Shown here in pieces: positions 6,558 to 13,681 of a stretch of 13,681 nucleotides of DNA. A model generated the notes under the pieces. It was given only the letters and a program-made list of their open reading frames with translations. It was not told the DNA's origin and made no database searches. Made by a program: the position numbers and the translations under genes. The number at the start of each line of letters is the position of its first letter. Position 1 is the first letter of the stretch. Source of the DNA: a bacterium (GTDB lineage: Bacteria; Fidelibacterota; Marinisomatia; Marinisomatales; JAHJCW01); contig JAUXHY010000008.1 of NCBI GenBank assembly GCA_030621275.1, forward strand, positions 1 through 13,681, given 5' to 3'.

Positions 6558-7427
6558 ATGCGTTACTTATTATCCCTTTTATTGATTTTCAGTATCGGTT
6601 TTGCTCAAAAAACCGTCGTCGTCAAAAAGCAAGTTGATGATGAAAAGAAGATTGAAGTCAAAGTTAGTGTAGAAGACAATAAAGTCCTTTATTCAATCAC
6701 CGAAGACGGTAAGACCAAAGAATACGAAGCTGATCTAAATGATGAAGATGCTATGGCAAAAATCCATGAAAAACTAGCGGAACATGACTGCGAAGCTCTT
6801 ATAGAGCACAAAAAAGATTGTGATCACGATGCAATGGTTTGGCATATGAAAGATAAAGATGATGAGAAAAATATCAAGATTATACAAAAACATAAAATGA
6901 TGGATGAGCCATTTTTTAGTGATGAAAAAGCCGGATTCCTTGGTGTTCAAATTCAAGATTTATCAGAACAACTGAGTGATTATTTTAAAGTCAAAGATGG
7001 TAATGGTGTGCTAGTATCCGAAGTTGTAGAAGACAGTCCTGCAAAAAAAGCCGGACTTAAGGCTGGCGATATTATCACAAAAGTTGATGATAATAACATT
7101 GAAAATGCCGGCGATCTAACAACAACCATTCGTAGTTATGAACCGGATACTAAAGTTTCTGTTGCAATTATCAGAGACGGTAAGAAAAAGAAGCTTGACG
7201 CTACACTTGGTGAGGCTGAAAATAGTTTTATGTACAAATTCGGTGACCTTGGAGAAATGGGCGATAAACATAAAATGATCTTAAAGATGCATCCTGAAGG
7301 ATTAGAAGACTTTGAATTTCATAGTTTTACATTTGACAAAGAAGAATTTAAAGAACAAATGGACGAAATGCGGAAAGAGCTACAGGAAATGAAAGAAGAC
7401 TTGAAAAAATTGCGGGAAGATAAATAA
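6558..7427 (+). CDS. Periplasmic PDZ-domain protein without protease domain
   Basis: AGGAG (6545-6549) precedes the ATG by 8 bases. The 289-residue product has a short signal peptide (cut likely after Ala16). It then has a charged N-terminal region (17-124), one PDZ domain at about 125-219 (GFLGV at 126-130, then GVLVSEVVEDSPAKKAGL, AGDIITKVDDNNI and the strand KVSVAIIRDGK), and an acidic/basic end from about 262 to 289 that reads as a coiled coil. The PDZ is of the HtrA/Deg type, but there is no trypsin-like domain and no catalytic triad, so it is a binding protein, not a protease. Residues 70-115 are unusually rich in His, Cys and Met (for example HDCE, HKKDCDHD, WHMK, KHKMM), which might bind a metal. 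It is transcribed alone: divergent from the PNPOx-like gene and closed by a hairpin. The target is unknown. Confidence 0.88.
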   Translation: MRYLLSLLLIFSIGFAQKTVVVKKQVDDEKKIEVKVSVEDNKVLYSITEDGKTKEYEADLNDEDAMAKIHEKLAEHDCEALIEHKKDCDHDAMVWHMKDKDDEKNIKIIQKHKMMDEPFFSDEKAGFLGVQIQDLSEQLSDYFKVKDGNGVLVSEVVEDSPAKKAGLKAGDIITKVDDNNIENAGDLTTTIRSYEPDTKVSVAIIRDGKKKKLDATLGEAENSFMYKFGDLGEMGDKHKMILKMHPEGLEDFEFHSFTFDKEEFKEQMDEMRKELQEMKEDLKKLREDK

Positions 7428-7451
7428 TTATCTTTTAGCCAATTACATTTT

Positions 7452-7486
7452 TATAAGAAACCCCTGCAAAACAGGGGTTTCTTATA
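7452..7486 (+). terminator. Strong hairpin terminator after the PDZ gene
   Basis: A perfect 15-base stem pairs 7452-7466 with 7472-7486 around CAAAA, with the GC-rich core CCCCTG/CAGGGG. The 3' arm ends in TTTCTTATA and not a pure T-run. It ends the PDZ transcript and separates it from the M23-adk run. Confidence 0.75.
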
Positions 7487-7558
7487 TCAATAATATAATT
7501 ATTTGTACCTTTGATATCGATAAACAATAATTAATTTTACTAAATTTGTATCCATTTT

Positions 7559-9571
7559 ATGATACGTAATATTTTCTATTCATTGATATTCATTACAAGC
7601 TTAGTTCTTGGGCAGGACTACACTTGGCCTACACACACCGGCAAGCAGCTTACTTCTAATTTCGGTGAATTCCGTGACAAACATTTCCATATGGGTATTG
7701 ATATCCGAACATATGGTAGTATCGGTCATCCGATGTATGCCGTGAACGATGGATGCATTTCCCGCATCGCAACAAATTTCAATGGCTACGGTAAAGCACT
7801 TTACCTAAAAACAAATGAAGGTAAAATTGCTGTATATGGACATTTAAGTCGATTTTCAGTACAATTGGAAAATCGTTTATTTAAACTGCAAAATGAAAAT
7901 CAGTCTTATTTTGTAAATAAATATTTTACTCAGGAAGAATACCCGATTAAGCGTGGCGATATAATAGGCTACTCCGGTAATTCGGGCGGTTCAATGGGTC
8001 CGCACTTACATTTTGAGCTGCGTAATAACTATGACCAACCATTAAATCCAATGACTAACGGGTTTCCACTTATTGATAATGTTTCTCCGAAATTTTTAGA
8101 TTTATCGATCATCCCACTATCCTTAAAAACGCAAATTGATAACTCTCCACTACCTAAGAATTATGTTCCGTTATATCTAGCTCCAAATGTATACACTTTA
8201 AAAGATACAATATTGGTCACCGGGAAATTTGGAGTTACAACACGCGTGATTGATAAAATTAAAAATGCATCACATTCCTGTCAAATTGAAAAATTAGATT
8301 TATCAGTTGATTCAATTATAGTGTTTTCCGTTCAATATGATTCGCTTGATTTTAGCGAGAGCGAAGACATTGCAACCGTTTATGGACAGCCTGCTAGCCA
8401 CCCAAAACATGATGATCTTCAAAGACTATATCGTCTAGAACCTTATCCAAAACTTACTATCCACACAGATGACAAAACCGGAATAATAAAATTGTCTGAA
8501 GGAATTCACAAAATAGAAATATTGGCGCGGGATGCTGCACAAAATAAGTCGGTGCTGACTTTCTACATCAAATCATATAAATCAACTCAGAAAACTAAAT
8601 ACAAAACTCTTCTTAATTTAAACGAATATCCGATATTTAATGGTAAGGGTAAGGTTTTCAATCCTGAATTAATTCAGTTAGAAAAAGGTGCGATCTTTCA
8701 ACTTCAGGTCAATTTGAGTATTTCAGAAATAATTATGGCATTTATCGAAAAATCCGATCAGTTGATTGCTTTCCCATTAATTAAAGTTGATACAAATAAA
8801 TATGCCAGTGAAATGATAAAACCATATTTATTTAAAGACAATAAATCTTGTGGTTTTTTAATATGTACAGATAAAATACAAAAATATGAATTTGATTTTA
8901 TACCTGCATTAATATTCCAAAAATCAATTAATACAATATTCTCAAATGATAGTCTTTGCACAGTTAAAACAAATAGCTCTATTTATGATACAACCTTAAT
9001 GTGGATCACTAAGCAAGCTTCACCGTTACATAACAACAAAGTAAATGGGAAATCCGGAGTTTATAAATTACATCCCTATGGAATTCCATTTAAAAATGAA
9101 ATTACTGTTTCATTGGCTGTGAGCAAAGAAGCTGATTTAAAACATTGTGCTATTTATACCTTTAATAAGAAAAAATCGAAATGGGATTTTGTCAAGAGTG
9201 ATATAGATACAATAAACAAAATTATTACTGCAAAATTTAGTGAAGCTAATATTTTTACGGTTTTTGAAGATACAAAATCACCCTGGTTTTTATTCACTTA
9301 TCCAAAAAATCAACAGACATATTTAAATGATACTATTAAGAAATTCAAAATCACTTTATATGATGATTTGTCCGGTATAAATTCGTCTGAAGAATATTTG
9401 AGAGTATATTTAGATGAAAATAGAATTTGGGTTGCATACCAACCAATAAAAAAAGAAATATCTTATCATCTCAGAAATTCATTATCAACAGGAGAACATA
9501 ATCTTGTAATAAATATTCAGGATCATTCTGGCAATTCAGCATCAAAAACAATTAAATTTTTCGTCGAATAA
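7559..9571 (+). CDS. M23 (LytM-type) zinc metallopeptidase, exported
   Basis: The 670-residue protein has a signal peptide (hydrophobic 5-17, cut near LGQ). The M23 domain (about 22-170) has every active-site element: HMGID (H44, D48), YGHL (H95) and PHLHFE (H149, H151), so H44, D48 and H151 would hold zinc. Family members cut peptide cross-links in peptidoglycan or other Gly-rich peptides. Here the catalytic domain is N-terminal, which is typical of this FCB-type architecture. About 500 residues of beta-rich sequence follow, with a last Ig-like segment from about 570 that ends in SASKTIKFFVE. There is no clear Shine-Dalgarno before the ATG. The stop codon shares one base with the start of the rhomboid gene (TAATG), so the two are translationally linked. 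Likely role: cell-wall remodelling in the periplasm. Confidence 0.93.
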   Translation: MIRNIFYSLIFITSLVLGQDYTWPTHTGKQLTSNFGEFRDKHFHMGIDIRTYGSIGHPMYAVNDGCISRIATNFNGYGKALYLKTNEGKIAVYGHLSRFSVQLENRLFKLQNENQSYFVNKYFTQEEYPIKRGDIIGYSGNSGGSMGPHLHFELRNNYDQPLNPMTNGFPLIDNVSPKFLDLSIIPLSLKTQIDNSPLPKNYVPLYLAPNVYTLKDTILVTGKFGVTTRVIDKIKNASHSCQIEKLDLSVDSIIVFSVQYDSLDFSESEDIATVYGQPASHPKHDDLQRLYRLEPYPKLTIHTDDKTGIIKLSEGIHKIEILARDAAQNKSVLTFYIKSYKSTQKTKYKTLLNLNEYPIFNGKGKVFNPELIQLEKGAIFQLQVNLSISEIIMAFIEKSDQLIAFPLIKVDTNKYASEMIKPYLFKDNKSCGFLICTDKIQKYEFDFIPALIFQKSINTIFSNDSLCTVKTNSSIYDTTLMWITKQASPLHNNKVNGKSGVYKLHPYGIPFKNEITVSLAVSKEADLKHCAIYTFNKKKSKWDFVKSDIDTINKIITAKFSEANIFTVFEDTKSPWFLFTYPKNQQTYLNDTIKKFKITLYDDLSGINSSEEYLRVYLDENRIWVAYQPIKKEISYHLRNSLSTGEHNLVINIQDHSGNSASKTIKFFVE

Positions 9572-10314
9572 TGTTCTTCCCATATAAAGATGACAACCCA
9601 CGCCTTTTGGTACCTTTTGTAACGTACACAATTATTGCATTAAATTTGATAGTGTTTTTATATCAAATGGGACTTGATTTCGCCGCGGGTCAAGAATTCA
9701 CCCTTTCTTTTGGATTAATACCCGCAACTTTCACAGATTTACCGCGCAACGAAATTACCATCGCATTTGCGCAATATTTAAGTGATGCAACTAACAGCCG
9801 CATATTTTTAGACGCTACTCCCAATAGTCCTTACTTAACTATTTTTACATCAATGTTTATGCATGGCGGGTTGGCACATATATTTGGGAATATGTTATTC
9901 CTGTGGATATTTGGTGACAATATAGAAGGTGCCCTTGGGCATGTGAAATTTGCTGTTTTTTATCTTTTATGCGGAATCGGTGCAGCCGCTGGACAAATCT
10001 TTATTGATGTAAATTCAATGGTCCCAATGATTGGTGCAAGTGGAGCAATTTCCGGCGTATTGGCAGCTTACATGTTGCGATATCCGCGAGCACGTATTCA
10101 TACCTTTGTGTTTTTAGTAGTAATTTTTACTACAATTCAGATACCCGCTTTTATTGTAATTGGGATTTGGTTTGCGACACAAGTGATGTCCGGACTTGGT
10201 GCGTTGGGAGCAAATACCGGTGGTGGAGTGGCTTGGTTTGCTCATATTGGTGGTTTTATTACCGGTGTTTTATTAGAGCGATTTTTTAAATATGTACGAC
10301 TTGAAAAATATTAG
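9571..10314 (+). CDS. Rhomboid-family intramembrane serine protease
   Basis: The 247-residue membrane protein shows the rhomboid core. The motif HGGLAHIFGN (H98, H103, N107) matches HxxxxHxxxN of transmembrane helix 2. GASGAISG carries the nucleophile S157. AHIGG supplies the partner H225. About six membrane helices are visible (14-32, 88-112, 127-145, 154-170, 177-203, 218-238). The cytoplasmic N-terminus FFPYKDDNPR is a form I know from bacterial rhomboids of this branch, and a long first loop (34-87) separates helix 1 from the active site. Rhomboids cleave single-pass membrane proteins within the bilayer. Its start overlaps the M23 stop by one base, and cdd follows after 9 bases. Nothing in the sequence names the substrate. 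Confidence 0.94.
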   Translation: MFFPYKDDNPRLLVPFVTYTIIALNLIVFLYQMGLDFAAGQEFTLSFGLIPATFTDLPRNEITIAFAQYLSDATNSRIFLDATPNSPYLTIFTSMFMHGGLAHIFGNMLFLWIFGDNIEGALGHVKFAVFYLLCGIGAAAGQIFIDVNSMVPMIGASGAISGVLAAYMLRYPRARIHTFVFLVVIFTTIQIPAFIVIGIWFATQVMSGLGALGANTGGGVAWFAHIGGFITGVLLERFFKYVRLEKY

Positions 10315-10323
10315 GATATTATC

Positions 10324-10704
10324 ATGGAAAAATTAATAAATGTTGCAAGATTAGCTCAGAAAAATTCTTATTCTCCTTACTCAAAATACAGAGTTGGTGC
10401 CGCAGTTCTTACCGATGATGATACAATTGTCTCCGGATGTAATGTTGAATCAAGTAGTTACGGACTTACCTGTTGTGCCGAACGCGTTGCAATTTATAGT
10501 GCGATTGCACAAGGACACAATAAATTTAAGGCATTAGCCATTATTACAAAAAACGGTGGAACACCTTGCGGGGCTTGCCGACAAGTAATTTGGGATTTAT
10601 GCGGTGATATTCCAATATATATTGTTGATGAAAAGGGCAAAATTGATGAAACAACGACCAAAGAATTATTACCAAAAGCATTTGATGGTAGTTTATTGAA
10701 ATGA
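10324..10704 (+). CDS. cdd: Cytidine deaminase (tetrameric, zinc)
   Basis: The 126-residue enzyme turns cytidine and deoxycytidine into uridine and deoxyuridine in pyrimidine salvage. The length and the three-cysteine site mark the homotetrameric class: TCCAE gives zinc ligand C51 and proton shuttle E53, and PCGACRQ gives C82 and C85. The N-terminal part has SPYSKYRVGAA and the nucleoside-binding GCNVESSSYG. AGGA at 10313-10316, overlapping the rhomboid stop, is 7 bases before the ATG. The end overlaps the uridine kinase start by 4 bases (ATGA), so translation is coupled. It is the first of a run of salvage genes, and its product uridine is the substrate of the next enzyme. Confidence 0.97.
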   Translation: MEKLINVARLAQKNSYSPYSKYRVGAAVLTDDDTIVSGCNVESSSYGLTCCAERVAIYSAIAQGHNKFKALAIITKNGGTPCGACRQVIWDLCGDIPIYIVDEKGKIDETTTKELLPKAFDGSLLK

Positions 10705-11327
10705 AAAATAAATCAATATTAATTGGGATTGCCGGCGGAACTGGCTCCGGTAAAACTTCGATTTCAAAAGAATTATTAGTAGAATATGGAAAGGGTGAGG
10801 TAGTAGTAATACAACAAGATTCATATTATAATGATCTATCACACCTGAAATTGGAAGGGCGTCAACTTCAAAACTTTGACCATCCCGATGCAATTGATAT
10901 AAAATTATTCAATGAACAAATCACCGATTTACTAGACGGGAAAACCATTGACGTGCCGATTTATGATTTTACTACTCATGCTCGCTCGATAGAAAAAAAT
11001 ACTATTTCTCCACATCATGTTATTGTATTAGAAGGTATTTTGGCATTACATTTTATATCTCTACGGAAGCTAATGAATATTAAGATTTATGTTGAAACTC
11101 CTGCTGATATTAGGTTTATACGTCGCTTAAGTCGTGATATAAAGGAACGCGGACGTACAACTCAATCAGTGATTGATCAATATTTATCGACTGTTAGACC
11201 AATGCATGATCAATTTGTCGAGCCCTCTAAATATTATGCAGACGTTATCATACCGGAAGGCGGAGAGAACAAAGTAGCAATCGACCTAATTCGTACAAAA
11301 ATTAATTCTATTTTATCAAGGAAATAA
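10701..11327 (+). CDS. udk: Uridine/cytidine kinase
   Basis: This enzyme phosphorylates uridine or cytidine to UMP or CMP. The 208 residues are of normal length. Visible motifs are the P-loop GGTGSGKT (12-19), QDSYY with catalytic Asp40, the nucleoside-site segment NFDHPDAID, VPIYDF, the EGILAL strand and the lid segment RRLSRDIKERGRT. The start overlaps the cdd stop by 4 bases and the thymidine kinase gene starts 2 bases after the stop. It directly uses the uridine made by Cdd, which fits the shared operon. Confidence 0.97.
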   Translation: MKNKSILIGIAGGTGSGKTSISKELLVEYGKGEVVVIQQDSYYNDLSHLKLEGRQLQNFDHPDAIDIKLFNEQITDLLDGKTIDVPIYDFTTHARSIEKNTISPHHVIVLEGILALHFISLRKLMNIKIYVETPADIRFIRRLSRDIKERGRTTQSVIDQYLSTVRPMHDQFVEPSKYYADVIIPEGGENKVAIDLIRTKINSILSRK

Positions 11328-11329
11328 AA

Positions 11330-11887
11330 ATGACTTGGACACCAAGAGATGCCGGTTGGATTGAAGTAATTTGCGGCAGTATGTTTAGCGGTAAAACCGA
11401 AGAACTTATTCGGCGTGTTCGCCGCGCGCAAATTGCTAAAATGGATACAATTATATTCAAACCAAAAGTAGATGATCGATATAGCCCTGAACATATTGTA
11501 TCTCACAACCAAATGAAGTTGAATTCGCAAATTGTAGAAACATCTGATGAAATTTTAACTAAATCACAGAAGGCTGAAGTTGTTGCAATCGACGAAGCTC
11601 AGTTTTTCGATGATGAAATTGTCGAGATTTGTAAAATTTTAGCGAAGCAGAAAAAACGTGTCATTGTTGCCGGACTGGATACCGATTATCGAGGTGAGCC
11701 ATTTGGTCCAATGCCACATTTAATCTGCGAGGCGGACTATGTGGATAAATTACGTGCCATTTGTGTTAAATGTGGAAACCCCGCCACTTACACACAACGA
11801 ACCAGCAAAGACAGTCAGCGTGTTGTTATCGGTGAAACCGATATTTACGAAGCTCGCTGTCGTAATTGCTACGAACCACCGGAGTAA
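11330..11887 (+). CDS. tdk: Thymidine kinase (type II, zinc-containing)
   Basis: The enzyme phosphorylates thymidine, and also deoxyuridine, to the monophosphate. The 185 residues match the TK1-like class: P-loop GSMFSGKT (16-23), Walker B-like DEAQFF (88-93) with catalytic Glu89, the loop AGLDTDYRGEPFGP (114-127), and a structural zinc site of four cysteines (CVKCG at 145-149 and CRNCY at 177-181). The substrate-closing lasso VVIGETDIYEARC is intact. AAGGA at 11318-11322, inside the end of udk, is 7 bases before the ATG. The stop is 3 bases before the transporter start, whose binding site GGAG lies in the last tdk codons. All key residues are intact. Confidence 0.97.
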   Translation: MTWTPRDAGWIEVICGSMFSGKTEELIRRVRRAQIAKMDTIIFKPKVDDRYSPEHIVSHNQMKLNSQIVETSDEILTKSQKAEVVAIDEAQFFDDEIVEICKILAKQKKRVIVAGLDTDYRGEPFGPMPHLICEADYVDKLRAICVKCGNPATYTQRTSKDSQRVVIGETDIYEARCRNCYEPPE

Positions 11888-11890
11888 ACA

Positions 11891-13108
11891 ATGGAAAGAT
11901 TTACTGGATTATTAGGAATATTTTTTCTTTTGGCTATCGCTTTTGCGATGTCTAATAATCGACGGAAACTTGATTGGCGTTTGATATTTTGGGGACTATC
12001 ATTGCAATTATTGTTTGCATTATTCATTCTAAAAACACCGATTGGTCAACCATTTTTTGGTGCTGTTGATTTAGTAATAAAAAAATTGCTTAGCTTTTCT
12101 GACGCAGGCAGTGATTTTCTATTTAAATCATTCGGCACTGGTGTAGTAGAAGCACCACTATTGAATTTTGCCTTTCGTGTGCTTCCTACTATTATCTTTT
12201 TCTCATCCTTGATGGCAATATTGTATTATTTGGGCATTATGCAAAGGATAGTAAAAGGCATCGCCTGGGTTATGGAAAGAACTCTCAAAACTAGTGGTGC
12301 AGAAACGCTTAGTGTATCTGCCAATATTTTTGTTGGACAAACCGAAGCCCCACTTATGATACGTCCCTTTGTGAAAGGATTAACTCAATCAGAAATAATG
12401 GCAATTATGGTTGGTGGTTTTGCAACGGTTGCCGGTGGTGTAATGGCAATTTATGTAAAAATATTGTCTGATGTCCCAAATATTGCCGGGCATCTAATGG
12501 CTGCTTCTATCATGAGCGCGCCAGCGGCGTTGGTAATTGCAAAAATCATTTATCCGGAAACCGAAATTGCCGCTACTGCTGATGATGATGCTATCCATGT
12601 TGAAAAAATTGATGATAACGCTATGGAGGCTTTAGCACGCGGAGCAACATCCGGATTACAACTGGCGGGTAATGTTGCAGCTATGCTTATCGCATTTGTT
12701 GCGCTAATCGCGATGGTAAACGCTCTGCTCGGTTTTGTAGGTGTAACCCTACAGGAAATTCTTGGTTTCATATTTAAACCATTAGCCTGGACAATGGGGA
12801 TCCCTTGGGAAGAAGCAGGAATCATGGGAACACTAATGGGGGAAAAATTAGTATTGACAGAACTAATTGCTTACGCCGATCTAAGCGAATTAAGAAATAC
12901 GGGGGGTATTTCTGATAGAACAGCAATAATTGCAAGTTACGCACTATGCGGCTTTGCGAATTTTGCTTCTATTGGAATACAAATTGGTGGACTGGGCGGT
13001 ATCGCTCCTGAACGCAGAAAAGATTTTGCAAAATTAGGGTTGAAAGCAATGTTTGGAGGCGCGCTAGCATCATGGCTAACAGCAACAGTAGCAGGAATTT
13101 TAATTTAA
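11891..13108 (+). CDS. nupC: Concentrative nucleoside transporter (CNT family, NupC-type)
   Basis: The 405-residue inner-membrane protein is a CNT-family symporter that imports nucleosides using a sodium or proton gradient. Family motifs are clear: GQTEAPLMIRPF (nucleoside-base binding loop, hairpin 1), GEKLVLTELIAY (with the conserved Glu of hairpin 2) and CGFANFASIGIQIGGLG. About ten hydrophobic segments can be followed, and a short acidic cytoplasmic linker is at about 223-242. Length is normal. GGAG at 11881-11884 is 6 bases before the ATG. The transporter sits directly behind cdd, udk and tdk, which strongly supports pyrimidine nucleosides among its substrates, though CNT specificity cannot be fixed from sequence. 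The coupling ion is also not decided. Confidence 0.95.
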   Translation: MERFTGLLGIFFLLAIAFAMSNNRRKLDWRLIFWGLSLQLLFALFILKTPIGQPFFGAVDLVIKKLLSFSDAGSDFLFKSFGTGVVEAPLLNFAFRVLPTIIFFSSLMAILYYLGIMQRIVKGIAWVMERTLKTSGAETLSVSANIFVGQTEAPLMIRPFVKGLTQSEIMAIMVGGFATVAGGVMAIYVKILSDVPNIAGHLMAASIMSAPAALVIAKIIYPETEIAATADDDAIHVEKIDDNAMEALARGATSGLQLAGNVAAMLIAFVALIAMVNALLGFVGVTLQEILGFIFKPLAWTMGIPWEEAGIMGTLMGEKLVLTELIAYADLSELRNTGGISDRTAIIASYALCGFANFASIGIQIGGLGGIAPERRKDFAKLGLKAMFGGALASWLTATVAGILI

Positions 13109-13125
13109 TTTAAAGGAAAAATAAA

Positions 13126-13681
13126 ATGCGGATAATTCTTATGGGACCTCCCGGAGTCGGGAAAGGAACTCAAGCTAAAAATATAGTTAATAAATTTGGG
13201 ATCATTCATCTATCTACCGGAGATATCCTTCGCGCAGAGGTCGGTGGGAATACTGAGCTTGGTAGAAAAGCAAAAGAATTTATGGATGCCGGTAAACTAG
13301 TCCCCGATGAACTATTATTAAACATGATGGAAAATCGTCTACAACAAAATGATTGTAATAAAGGTTATTTATTGGACGGATTCCCTCGCACTATTCCACA
13401 GGCTGACGGATTGGAATTGATACTAAAAAAAATTAATCATAAAATAGATTATGTTATTAGTTTAACTGCTGATGAAACAGAGCTGGTAAACCGCTTGGTA
13501 CTACGCGGAAAAGAATCCGGTCGTAGTGACGATACAGAAGAAGTTATCAGAGAACGACAACAAGTTTATTGGAAACTTACAGCTCCACTATTAGATTTTT
13601 ATCGTGAACGAAACCTTTTAGAAGAAGTTAACGGATTAGGGACAATATCTGAAATAACTAACAGAATATTAAAAGTTTTGG
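13126..13681 (+). CDS. adk: Adenylate kinase, short-LID form (3' end cut by the window)
   Basis: The frame runs from the ATG at 13126, with AAGGA (13113-13117) 8 bases before it, through 185 complete codons to the window edge. Adenylate kinase catalyses AMP + ATP to 2 ADP. Motifs are the P-loop GPPGVGKGT (7-15), the AMP-site word HLSTGDILR (28-36), LVPDELL, and LDGFPRT (83-89). The LID arginines lie in LRGKESGRSDD, directly followed by TEEVIRERQQVY. The roughly 30-residue LID insertion, which carries zinc in some species, is absent, so this is the short form. Such proteins are about 185-195 residues long, so only a few codons should be missing. It follows nupC by 17 bases and may share its transcript. 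Confidence 0.95.
   Translation, partial: MRIILMGPPGVGKGTQAKNIVNKFGIIHLSTGDILRAEVGGNTELGRKAKEFMDAGKLVPDELLLNMMENRLQQNDCNKGYLLDGFPRTIPQADGLELILKKINHKIDYVISLTADETELVNRLVLRGKESGRSDDTEEVIRERQQVYWKLTAPLLDFYRERNLLEEVNGLGTISEITNRILKVL

Noticed and set aside
7541..7548. TAAATTTG as a Bacteroidetes-type -7 element before the M23 gene
   Set aside because: The nearest TTTG upstream (7510-7513) is 27 bases away, longer than the known spacing, and the rest of the window shows sigma70-like and Shine-Dalgarno signals instead.
12550..12825. A 91-residue frame on the minus strand inside nupC
   Set aside because: It lies fully within a well-supported transporter gene, has no binding site and its product is low-complexity Ala/Ser-rich, as expected for an antisense shadow.

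Overview
The window is AT-rich DNA from a Gram-negative, diderm bacterium. Evidence for an outer membrane includes several lipoprotein signal peptides, a predicted outer-membrane beta-barrel and a CarboxypepD_reg surface-type protein. The protein styles (PD40 propeller, internalin-like LRR lipoprotein, CarboxypepD_reg module, M23 peptidase with a long C-terminal extension) suggest the FCB superphylum. Clear Shine-Dalgarno sites before most genes and a sigma70-like promoter argue mildly against Bacteroidota proper, and Neomarinimicrobiota/Marinimicrobia-type bacteria are a reasonable guess. No rRNA or tRNA marker is present, so this placement is inference.

Left edge (1-1090): the 3' end of a PD40/TolB-like propeller protein, open at the window edge, is followed by a 66-residue two-helix membrane protein with a very strong ribosome binding site and then a strong bidirectional terminator. 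Minus-strand block (1125-6367): a sigma70-like promoter at 6454-6482 drives an exported pyridoxamine-phosphate-oxidase-like protein and a beta-barrel protein. After a 200 bp gap come four tightly packed envelope genes: a CarboxypepD_reg protein, a CC0125/CC1285-like lipoprotein, an LRR lipoprotein and a 5'-nucleotidase lipoprotein. This block ends at the shared terminator.

Plus-strand block (6558 to the right edge): a periplasmic PDZ-only protein with its own hairpin terminator comes first. It is followed by a compact run with overlapping or nearly touching genes: M23 peptidase, rhomboid protease, cytidine deaminase (cdd), uridine kinase (udk), thymidine kinase (tdk), CNT-family nucleoside transporter (nupC-like) and adenylate kinase (adk, cut by the window edge after 185 codons).

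The clearest functional story is nucleotide scavenging. The 5'-nucleotidase would free nucleosides outside the cytoplasm, the transporter would import them, and Cdd, Udk and Tdk would convert them to UMP, CMP and dTMP/dUMP. Adk handles AMP/ADP. I see no CRISPR array, integrase, transposase or toxin-antitoxin pair. The least explained parts are the four-gene envelope operon, the exported PNPOx-like protein and the PDZ-only protein with a His/Cys/Met-rich stretch.
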